DNA of 8,202 bases from positions 1-8,202 of the forward strand of contig JADIND010000213.1 of assembly GCA_017694215.1 (NCBI GenBank). Reading direction: 5' to 3'. Of this stretch, positions 1 to 5,872 are shown one piece after another. The DNA is from Candidatus Scatousia excrementipullorum (GTDB taxonomy: Bacteria > Cyanobacteriota > Vampirovibrionia > Gastranaerophilales > Gastranaerophilaceae). Under the pieces are notes generated by a model. That model searched no databases, had not been told where the DNA came from, and saw nothing but the letters and a program-made list of their open reading frames with translations. How positions within the stretch are numbered: position 1 is the stretch's first letter; every line of letters begins with the position of its first letter. Position numbers and translations under genes: made by a program.

Positions 1-1542
1 GAAACCGCAATAAGTATTTTACGCGGTTTAAAAAATAAATACGAGGTTTACCACGAAATAAAAATTCTTGATGAAGCACTAGTTCAGGCTGTCAAACTCT
101 CTGACAGGTATATTTCTGACAGATACCTCCCCGATAAGGCAATCGATTTGATTGATGAGGCAGCATCTTCTTTGAGAATTAATATTGACACAATGCCGGA
201 AGAAATTGATATCTACACAAGAGAAAAACTTCAACTTGAAATAGAAAAAAAAGCTCTGGAAGAAGAACAGAATAAAGAAAATGAAAATAAAATCACAAAA
301 CTTAAAAAGAAAATTGATTCTCTGGAAGTAAAAATTACAAAACTCAAAAACCAGTGGAATGAAGAAAAACAGCTTATTACAAAAGCTTCAACAGTAAAAA
401 AACATATAGAAACCCTGAAATCCCAGATAGAAATTGCCCAGAAAAAGGGCGAACTTACAACCGAACTTGAGAAAAAATACAGGCAGATGCTGGAGCTTGA
501 AAAACGATTGAAAGAACTTCAATCTGACAAAACAAAAAAACGGTTAATAAAAGAATATCTTGATGCGGACGACATTTCGGCGATTGTAGCAAAATGGACG
601 GGAATTCCGACAACCCGCCTTGTGGAAGACGAATCGCAAAAACTTATCCATATGGAAGATTACCTGCACAAACGGCTTATCGGACAGGATGAGGCGGTGA
701 AAAAAATTGCAAATGCCATACGTCTTTCCCGTTCCGGATTGCGTGACAGCAGACGCCCTATAGGGTCTTTCCTGTTTCTTGGGCCGACCGGTGTCGGAAA
801 AACCGAACTCGGCAAAACACTTGCGGAATTCTTGTTTAATGATGAAGATGCTCTTATCAGAATCGATATGAGCGAATTTATGGAAAAATCCGCAATATCC
901 CGCCTGACCGGAACAACAGCCGGTTATGTCGGATATGAAGAAGGCGGGCAGCTGACAGAAGCAGTTAGAAGAAAACCTTATTCCGTTGTTTTGTTTGATG
1001 AAATTGAAAAAGCTCACCCCGATATTTTCAATATAATGCTGCAGATGTTCGATGACGGAAGACTCACGGACGGTCAGGGAAAACTTATTGATTTTAAAAA
1101 TACGGTTATAATTATGACGAGCAACCTTGGAAGCGAAATCCTTCTTGATACCAACATGCCGGAGGCAGAAAAGAAAGAAGAAGTTAACAAAATTCTGCGT
1201 TCAAAATTTAAACCGGAATTTATCAACAGGATTGATGAGATAATCACCTTCTCACCGCTTTCGCTGGCAAATCTTGCCAAAATAGTTGAAATCCAAACAT
1301 CATCCCTGAAAAAACGTGTCAACGAACAGGGATATGAACTGGAAATAACGGAAAATGCAAAAATCTATCTTGCGAATGAGGGTTACGAGCCTCTATATGG
1401 AGCACGGCCTTTAAGAAGAGTAATTCGTAACGAAGTGGAAATTCCGCTTTCCATGAGAATTCTTGAAAATAAATACAGCCACGGTGACAGGATTGTTATT
1501 GACTGCATAAACGACGAACTCACGTTCAACAAAGCCGGCTAA
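1..1542 (+). CDS. clpB: ATP-dependent chaperone ClpB (disaggregase), 3' part, 5' end cut by window
   Basis: ClpB is a cytoplasmic hexameric AAA+ unfoldase that, with DnaK, pulls proteins out of aggregates. The reading frame is open from base 1, so the first ATG in frame (148) is internal; 513 residues are visible of a protein usually near 860. Fragment residues 1-60 are the end of NBD1, including YLPDKAIDLIDEA. Residues about 70-185 are a charged heptad-like coiled coil, the long middle domain that separates ClpB from ClpC and ClpA. NBD2 follows: IVAKWTGIP near 195-202, Walker A GPTGVGKT at 261-268, pore loop GYVGY at 308-312, Walker B VVLFDE at 329-334, FINRIDE arginine-finger region, and sensor-2 GARPLRR. 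The bases before the pore loop encode LTGTTAGYVGY where the family normally has LIGAPPGYVGY. The TAA stop overlaps the stop of the convergent regulator gene. Confidence 0.96.
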   Translation, partial: ETAISILRGLKNKYEVYHEIKILDEALVQAVKLSDRYISDRYLPDKAIDLIDEAASSLRINIDTMPEEIDIYTREKLQLEIEKKALEEEQNKENENKITKLKKKIDSLEVKITKLKNQWNEEKQLITKASTVKKHIETLKSQIEIAQKKGELTTELEKKYRQMLELEKRLKELQSDKTKKRLIKEYLDADDISAIVAKWTGIPTTRLVEDESQKLIHMEDYLHKRLIGQDEAVKKIANAIRLSRSGLRDSRRPIGSFLFLGPTGVGKTELGKTLAEFLFNDEDALIRIDMSEFMEKSAISRLTGTTAGYVGYEEGGQLTEAVRRKPYSVVLFDEIEKAHPDIFNIMLQMFDDGRLTDGQGKLIDFKNTVIIMTSNLGSEILLDTNMPEAEKKEEVNKILRSKFKPEFINRIDEIITFSPLSLANLAKIVEIQTSSLKKRVNEQGYELEITENAKIYLANEGYEPLYGARPLRRVIRNEVEIPLSMRILENKYSHGDRIVIDCINDELTFNKAG

Positions 1543-1895
1543 ACTACAACTGAATTTTTTTTAGTTTTTGAAAGACTCTTGTCCACTGCATTAATCATAT
1601 TTTCATAAAAAATAAGTTCTGTGTCTGTTGCAGAGGCAATGACTTCCATAAGTCTGCTCTTAACCGGATTTTTTGTTGCCGAAACATCAAAACCAAATTC
1701 GCTTAAATCCATATGCAGAACATTTACAAGCATAAAAAAAGACTTTAAAGACGGTATATAGCATCCGCTCTCAATTCTGGATATATGCTGAACACTTAAA
1801 TCAACCTGCTCAGCCAATTCTGCCTGAGTAAGGTGCATTTTTTTACGGTGATATTTTATTTGCGATGCAAGATAAAATTTATCATCAAATTTCAT
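1539..1895 (-). CDS. XRE/Cro-C1-type helix-turn-helix transcriptional regulator
   Basis: This is a predicted DNA-binding repressor or regulator of 118 residues. Residues about 12-66 form an HTH_3 fold: QIKYHRKKMHLTQAELAEQV, then the recognition-helix region SVQHISRIESG (34-44), and IPSL before the last helices. The tail after residue 70 (TELIFYENMINAVDKS) looks helical and may serve dimerisation; I do not recognise it. No membrane segment or second domain is present. I chose ATG at 1895 because GGAG lies 11 nt upstream; the open frame extends to a TTG at 1937, which has no ribosome site and would add 14 unconserved-looking residues. The gene ends tail to tail with clpB, the two stops sharing bases 1540-1541. 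Repeated motifs upstream suggest autoregulation, which is inference. Its target genes are unknown, with the divergent glycosyltransferase the nearest candidate. Confidence 0.88.
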   Translation of the reverse strand: MKFDDKFYLASQIKYHRKKMHLTQAELAEQVDLSVQHISRIESGCYIPSLKSFFMLVNVLHMDLSEFGFDVSATKNPVKSRLMEVIASATDTELIFYENMINAVDKSLSKTKKNSVVV

Positions 1896-1903
1896 TACCA
1901 GAA

Positions 1904-1910
1904 CATCTCC
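1904..1910 (-). promoter_or_regulatory. Ribosome binding site supporting the ATG start of the XRE regulator
   Basis: Read on the minus strand, TTATGGAGATG precedes the gene. GGAG lies 11 nt before the ATG at 1895, which is rather long but usable. It is the only purine-rich match near any candidate start, and it favours this ATG over the TTG at 1937. Confidence 0.5.
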
Positions 1911-1922
1911 ATAACCAAAATA

Positions 1923-2090
1923 TGATGTAAACAACAATTTTTAAATAATGCAGACACATATTTTGTTCACATATATGATGTAAAGACATATTTCTTAATA
2001 ACTAATTGTAGACACATATATTTATAATAAAATTAATATATACATATATATCGATAAATAACCATTTTTAACCATTGATGTAAACACATT
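1923..2090. repeat. Array of TGTARACACAT-like motifs between the XRE and glycosyltransferase genes (candidate operators)
   Basis: Five imperfect copies in one orientation fill this AT-rich divergent space. They start at 1926 (TGTAAACAACA), 1949 (TGCAGACACATA), 1979 (TGTAAAGACATA), 2007 (TGTAGACACATA) and 2079 (TGTAAACACATT). A shortened sixth, TGTTCACATA, lies at 1964. Copies at 1923, 1976 and 2076 share TGATGTAAA; copies at 1952 and 2010 share AGACACATAT. Spacing is irregular (23, 30, 28, 72 bp), unlike a CRISPR or tandem repeat. The outermost copies lie close to the two gene starts, 31 bp from the XRE ATG and 19 bp from the glycosyltransferase ATG. I infer operators for the adjacent XRE protein; binding is untested. 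Confidence 0.55.
2023..2028 (+). promoter_or_regulatory. Possible -10 element for the glycosyltransferase gene
   Basis: TATAAT matches the sigma-70 -10 consensus exactly. No good -35 lies 16-18 bp upstream; instead one copy of the TGTAGACACATA motif ends 5 bp before it. That arrangement would suit either a repressor or an activator site. The flanking DNA is very AT-rich, so a chance match is quite possible. Confidence 0.3.
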
Positions 2091-2108
2091 GCGGAGTCTG
2101 AAATAATT

Positions 2109-3062
2109 ATGGGTGAATTTAGCAATTATATAAACGAACTGAATGAGGATTTAAGAAAAAATCCGGCTGTTAAATCCTGTACAAAACCACTTGTGAGTGT
2201 TATAGTACCCGCTTTTAACGCAGAAGAAACCATCGCAAAATGCTTGCAATCAATCTTAAAACAGAGCTTTAAGAATATTGAAATCATAACGGTAAATGAC
2301 GGTTCAAATGATAATTCATTGAATATTTTAAAAAATTATGCCCGAAAAGACTCAAGAATAAAAATCATAAATAAGGAAAATGAGGGTCTTTCCTGTGCGA
2401 GAAATGACGGATTAAATATTGCCTGCGGAGAGTATATCGGATATATTGATTCAGATGACTGGACGGATGTTAAATTTTACGAAAAATTGTACAACGCCGC
2501 AAAGAAATACGACGCGGATATTGCGGCAGGTAATATCATCCGGTGCGGAAAATTAATCAGAAAATACCGAATTAAATATGAGAAGGAAAAATTATTTACG
2601 GATAGCACAGAAAAATTAAAAGCTGCCGGCATTCCCAAATATAATTATGTATGGAATAAGATTTATAAACGTGAAAGTTTGATTAACATTAATATATGTT
2701 TTCCTGCCGGAAAAGTTTATGAAGATATTCAATGGTCAATAAAAATTGTTTACTTCATGAAAAACTTTCTAACAGTGCCGGATTGTAATTATTTTTACAG
2801 AAAAAATCAATCTTCCATTGTGTCAACAACAAAAAAGAACGAAAAGAAAAGAAAAGACGGGGAAGAAGCCGTTGATGTAATGGTAAAATTTGCAGAAGAA
2901 CACAATCTGACAGAAATATTAAAAAATAACAAACTTAAACGTAAAAAAATACTCTTTTACGGGCTAAAGGTTATGGAAATAACCGAATACTATCCGCACA
3001 CAAAAGTATACAAACTCTTCGGATTTTTGCCGGTTTATAGAACAAGAAGGGATTTCCGCTGA
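2109..3062 (+). CDS. Glycosyltransferase family 2 (GT-A fold)
   Basis: This 317-residue enzyme is predicted to transfer a sugar from a nucleotide-sugar donor to a surface polysaccharide, lipid-linked glycan or protein; donor and acceptor cannot be read from sequence. The GT2 fold is clear: VSVIVPAFNAEETI at 29-42, VNDGSNDNS at 62-70, ENEGLSCARNDGL near 90-102, and the metal-binding DxD in YIDSDDW at 112-118. The later part is basic and ends in KLFGFLPVYR, a hydrophobic-basic tail of a kind I associate with surface glycosyltransferases. There is no signal peptide or clear membrane helix. GGAG sits 12 nt before the ATG. Hand counting over 2281-2640 gives about 35% G+C, below fixC (about 42%), a mild hint of transfer. 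It stands alone rather than in a glycan cluster and converges on the GGDEF gene with a 2-bp gap. Confidence 0.9.
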   Translation: MGEFSNYINELNEDLRKNPAVKSCTKPLVSVIVPAFNAEETIAKCLQSILKQSFKNIEIITVNDGSNDNSLNILKNYARKDSRIKIINKENEGLSCARNDGLNIACGEYIGYIDSDDWTDVKFYEKLYNAAKKYDADIAAGNIIRCGKLIRKYRIKYEKEKLFTDSTEKLKAAGIPKYNYVWNKIYKRESLININICFPAGKVYEDIQWSIKIVYFMKNFLTVPDCNYFYRKNQSSIVSTTKKNEKKRKDGEEAVDVMVKFAEEHNLTEILKNNKLKRKKILFYGLKVMEITEYYPHTKVYKLFGFLPVYRTRRDFR

Positions 3063-3064
3063 AA

Positions 3065-5035
3065 TTAAATAATTGTTGCAAGAGAAGGGGCGATTGCAAT
3101 AAAATGTCTGACAAGGTCAGCATCCCAGAGTTTTCCTGCACCTTCCTGCAGAATCTGGCACGCTTTTTCTACACTCATTCCTTTTCTGTAAGGTCTGTCA
3201 CTAATAAGTGCATGGTATGTATCAGCAACAGCAACAATTCTTGCGGCAAGAGGAATTTCTTCACCTTTCAATCCGCTCGGATAACCAGAACCGTCCATAT
3301 GTTCGTGGTGATATTTTACAATAGGAATCAAATCACTTAAAGCCTCATTAGGAGCAAGCACCTTCTCTGCTCCTATAACAGGGTGCTGCTTCATGATTTC
3401 CCATTCTTCGCCTTCAAGTTTGCCGGGTTTTTTAAGAACCTGTTCCGGAATCCCGATTTTGCCAACATCATGCAGCAATGCCCCGAGTGTAATCCGCTGA
3501 ACCTCGTCTTCCGGCAGGTTTATCGCCCTTGCAAGTGCTTCGGAATATCTTGAAACCGATGTCGAGTGACCTTTTGTATAAGGGTCTTTTGCATCTATCG
3601 CACCCGCCAGAGATGTAACCATTTCAATTAAATGGTTCTGCGAAATTATCTGTTCATTATTAAACTTATGAACCAGTTCTTCTTCAAAGTTTATACCAAG
3701 CTGGGAATGACGTTTTGCAATAACTTCCGCAAATGAATTCAATGCATCATTATCCCAGAAGTTAAAATCTGATGAACTGATAATTGCGGACATTCCTTCC
3801 TTATAACCCTTTGCCTGTGAAATATACATAGCCTGTTCCGCAAGTATAAGTAATTTTTCCTGATTTTTGGAGCATTCCGGATAAGTCGAAATCCCGACAG
3901 ATACCTTAACCGGCCCGACATCATCAACAAAACAGCAGGAAAGACAATACGTTATGTATTCCGCAAGATATTTTGCATCAGCAGTATTTGTATTAGGCAG
4001 AATAATTGCAATTTCATCCCCGCCGTATCGTCCGGCTTTGTCGGTTGAACGCATATTCTGTTTAACTTTCTCGGCAAGAAGTTTAATAACCTCGTCACCT
4101 TTTGCATGCCCGAGTTCCCTGTTAATTTTTGAAATATTATTTATGTCAAACATTATAATCGACAAATCCGTGCCGGTATCTGCAGCGTGTTTCAATTCCG
4201 TTGCCAGAACCTCCTGAAATCCTCTGTGGTTATATAAAGATGTCAGCGTGTCAGTGTTTGCATATTTGTTTGTTTTTTCAAGCAGATCAATATTATGAAT
4301 AAACATTGCAATATAGCTTGCAAAGAAAGACAACAGCCCTATGTTGCAATCAAGATTTTCTTTCCCGAAAATCAAAACTCCGAGAGTTTTACCAATAGAA
4401 ATAAGCGGCAATATTATAACCGATGAATTCTGCAGGTACGGAATTTGTAAAAATGAATTGTCTTTGAGCATAACAACATGTCCACTGTTAAAGCATTCCA
4501 CTGCCGGATTACGATCATTGGAAACAAATATTTTTGAAGAATATGTGCTGCCGAGTTTATTTGTCAGTTTCAGATTTATACATTTTGACTGTTCGTGATA
4601 AATACCATATGCAGTAAACGAACAATTCATTTTCTCCGTAAAAACATTATGTACTACAGAAAAAAGTTCGTGAACCGATTTTTTATCCTGTAATGCCAGA
4701 TTCAGAGTCTGTATAAGTTCAGGATAATTAACAATCTTATTAGCGGACAGTGAATTGGTGAGATAGCCGCCGTAAAGTTTATTTGTGCTGCGTTTCTGGG
4801 TAAAATTGTTAATTTTGGCAACAATACTATTATCAACAGGCGAGGTGACAGGCTGATTTGTCAGCGGTAATTCACTGACTTTTGATGCAGGATTTAAAAC
4901 TCTCTTTGCGGCGGTACTTCTTTTTTGGGCAGGTGATTTTTCCGGGGCAATAGGATTTGAAACCCTGTCAGAAACGGGCTTTGATGCACGCTTTTTTGTC
5001 GTATTTTTATTAACTTTAACTGTATTTTCTTCCAA
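3065..5035 (-). CDS. GAF-GGDEF-HD-GYP protein (cyclic-di-GMP synthesis and breakdown)
   Basis: A predicted cytoplasmic enzyme of about 656 residues that could both make cyclic-di-GMP (GGDEF) and hydrolyse it (HD-GYP). A Lys/Ser/Pro-rich, probably disordered tail covers residues 1-75. A GAF-like sensor follows at about 115-250, then GGDEF at about 258-400 with FDINN (D297), product-inhibition I-site RSTD (329-332) and GGDEI (338-342). After a linker comes HD-GYP (about 475-645) with HD at 522-523 in LLHDVGKIGIP, HHEHMDGSGYP at 576-586 and the conserved AD at 604-605. All metal and GYP residues I know of are intact, so both halves may be active. The start is uncertain. I prefer TTG at 5035, with AGG 8 nt upstream; TTG at 5074 adds 13 residues but has no ribosome site. 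No in-frame ATG lies near. A 26-bp palindrome precedes it, and rsmD lies upstream on the same strand. Confidence 0.93.
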   Translation of the reverse strand: MEENTVKVNKNTTKKRASKPVSDRVSNPIAPEKSPAQKRSTAAKRVLNPASKVSELPLTNQPVTSPVDNSIVAKINNFTQKRSTNKLYGGYLTNSLSANKIVNYPELIQTLNLALQDKKSVHELFSVVHNVFTEKMNCSFTAYGIYHEQSKCINLKLTNKLGSTYSSKIFVSNDRNPAVECFNSGHVVMLKDNSFLQIPYLQNSSVIILPLISIGKTLGVLIFGKENLDCNIGLLSFFASYIAMFIHNIDLLEKTNKYANTDTLTSLYNHRGFQEVLATELKHAADTGTDLSIIMFDINNISKINRELGHAKGDEVIKLLAEKVKQNMRSTDKAGRYGGDEIAIILPNTNTADAKYLAEYITYCLSCCFVDDVGPVKVSVGISTYPECSKNQEKLLILAEQAMYISQAKGYKEGMSAIISSSDFNFWDNDALNSFAEVIAKRHSQLGINFEEELVHKFNNEQIISQNHLIEMVTSLAGAIDAKDPYTKGHSTSVSRYSEALARAINLPEDEVQRITLGALLHDVGKIGIPEQVLKKPGKLEGEEWEIMKQHPVIGAEKVLAPNEALSDLIPIVKYHHEHMDGSGYPSGLKGEEIPLAARIVAVADTYHALISDRPYRKGMSVEKACQILQEGAGKLWDADLVRHFIAIAPSLATII

Positions 5036-5084
5036 AATTCTGACCTGCCTGATGTATGCTTTAAAAGCCGTCAATATTTTTAAT

Positions 5085-5110
5085 TGTTAAATTTGCATGC
5101 AAATTTAACA
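5085..5110. promoter_or_regulatory. Perfect 26-bp palindrome upstream of the GGDEF-HD-GYP gene (candidate operator)
   Basis: The half-site TGTTAAATTTGCA is followed at once by its exact reverse complement, giving 13 + 13 bp without mismatch or spacer. With no loop and AT-rich arms it is a poor terminator but a good site for a symmetric dimeric regulator. It lies 50 bp upstream of the preferred TTG start (11 bp upstream of the alternative). I found no convincing -35/-10 pair here, so whether it overlaps the promoter is open. Confidence 0.6.
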
Positions 5111-5208
5111 TTACTTAAAATATTCTACTTTTTCCGTCAACAATTTACAATCCGCCATATAGATGGCTTAGTTCATAAACTGCAAAGCAATGTAAAACCT
5201 TCTACTTA

Positions 5209-5226
5209 ATACTACATTAGTAGTAT
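5209..5226. other. Short inverted repeat in the rsmD/GGDEF intergenic space
   Basis: ATACTAC and GTAGTAT flank a 4-base ATTA loop, a 7-bp stem. Nearby, CTCTGT (5229-5234) and ACAGAG (5258-5263) form a looser inverted repeat around a T8 run, and GCCAT/ATGGC pair at 5154-5167. Together these could end rsmD transcription or structure the leader of the downstream gene. None is a textbook terminator. Confidence 0.3.
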
Positions 5227-5300
5227 AACTCTGTTTGCTGTTTTTTTTAAGTGCTTTACAGAGAAATTTTACAAAATTTAAATAGATGTAAATTAATTAT

Positions 5301-5816
5301 TTATATTTTTGCAAATGTAATAATTTTATCACCATAGTGTTTTTGTTTCAGAATTTCAAATCCTGAAAAATCGACATCCGTAACGTGTTCAAGGATTATA
5401 ATACCTTTTGAAATATTCTTTACGGCAGCAAGGCTTTCTTCATATATTCCGGAAAAATAAGGCGGGTCGATATAGATAACATCAAACTTTTCAGTAAATT
5501 TCGGGCAGAGTTTCAGACTGTCACCTTTTATGAGTTCCGGTGCCGGCGTAAATTTTGAAAAGTTAGCTTTTATAACCTGAAAAGCTTTCGGATTTTTCTC
5601 AAGAGCATAAACTGTTGTAAAACCTCTGGACAAAGCTTCCAGCCCCATAATCCCTGAACCTGCAAACATATCAAGAAAACTTCCGCCTTCAAAATCCATA
5701 ATTGCCTGCAGAGTGTTAAAAATACTCATCCTGACTTTGGATAGAGTCGGACGGGTAATTTTTTCATCCGGTGCTGCGACCTTTTGACCTTTAAATCTGC
5801 CTGCCGTTATATTCAT
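5301..5816 (-). CDS. rsmD: 16S rRNA (guanine(966)-N(2))-methyltransferase RsmD
   Basis: RsmD uses S-adenosylmethionine to methylate N2 of G966 in 16S rRNA during small-subunit assembly. The 171-residue protein has the family layout: ITAGRFKGQKV at the N-terminus, RPTLSKVRMSIFN at 22-34, SAM-binding FLDMFAGSGIMGLEALSRG at 47-65, the acidic E73 after the next strand, and catalytic DPPY at 117-120. It is a little shorter than the E. coli enzyme (about 198 residues), but no motif is missing. The ATG at 5816 begins exactly at the conserved MNITAGRFKG start, yet no Shine-Dalgarno sequence lies upstream. A promoter match on this strand would place transcription start at or next to the ATG, suggesting leaderless translation (inference). 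The GGDEF-HD-GYP gene follows on the same strand after a gap of about 265 bp, so it is probably transcribed separately. Confidence 0.95.
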   Translation of the reverse strand: MNITAGRFKGQKVAAPDEKITRPTLSKVRMSIFNTLQAIMDFEGGSFLDMFAGSGIMGLEALSRGFTTVYALEKNPKAFQVIKANFSKFTPAPELIKGDSLKLCPKFTEKFDVIYIDPPYFSGIYEESLAAVKNISKGIIILEHVTDVDFSGFEILKQKHYGDKIITFAKI

Positions 5817-5822
5817 GTAACT

Positions 5823-5851
5823 ATTTTACAATGAACAAAATTTAGTGTATA
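5823..5851 (-). promoter_or_regulatory. Candidate sigma-70 promoter of rsmD
   Basis: On the minus strand TATACA (5846-5851; 4 of 6 to TTGACA), a 17-bp spacer, then TAAAAT (5823-5828; 5 of 6 to TATAAT). Start of transcription would fall near 5816, the A of the rsmD ATG. It overlaps the fixC promoter almost completely. Confidence 0.45.
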
Positions 5852-5853
5852 AT
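5825..5853 (+). promoter_or_regulatory. Sigma-70-type promoter of the fixC-fixX operon
   Basis: TTTACA (5825-5830; 5 of 6 to consensus), a 17-bp spacer, and a perfect TATAAT (5848-5853). Transcription would begin near 5860, leaving a leader of about 13 nt that just contains the ribosome site. This is the best promoter match in the window. Confidence 0.65.
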
Positions 5854-5862
5854 ATTGCCACA

Positions 5863-5868
5863 GGGGAG
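5863..5868 (+). promoter_or_regulatory. Ribosome binding site of fixC
   Basis: GGGGAG lies 4 nt before ATG 5873 and downstream of the promoter. It decides against the in-frame TTG at 5855, which lies between the -10 element and the expected transcript start and so would not be on the mRNA. Confidence 0.7.
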
Positions 5869-5872
5869 TGAT

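Noticed and set aside
148..150. ATG as the start of clpB
   Set aside because: The frame is open from base 1 and encodes conserved ClpB NBD1 sequence before this ATG, so the gene continues off the left edge.
544..1322. Antisense open frames opposite clpB (also opposite the GGDEF, fixC, fixX and RWYD genes)
   Set aside because: They are cysteine/phenylalanine-rich or low-complexity shadows of strongly coding sense frames, with no recognisable domain.
1552..1567. T-rich run after clpB as an intrinsic terminator
   Set aside because: No adequate GC stem precedes it, and the run is coding sequence (a Lys/Asn tail) of the convergent regulator.
1896..1937. Longer XRE protein starting at TTG 1937
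   Set aside because: No ribosome site precedes the TTG, the added residues are not HTH-like, and ATG 1895 has GGAG upstream.
1923..2090. CRISPR array
   Set aside because: The repeat units are only about 12 bp, imperfect and irregularly spaced, with no cas genes.
5264..5279. AAATTTT/AAAATTT inverted repeat as terminator of rsmD
   Set aside because: It has only A-T pairs and a two-base loop, too weak and expected by chance in such AT-rich DNA.
5075..5300. tRNA, riboswitch or small gene in the rsmD/GGDEF gap
   Set aside because: No cloverleaf, known riboswitch core or plausible open frame with a ribosome site; only short inverted repeats.
5855..5857. TTG as the start of fixC
   Set aside because: It lies between the -10 element and the expected transcript start; ATG 5873 has a ribosome site.
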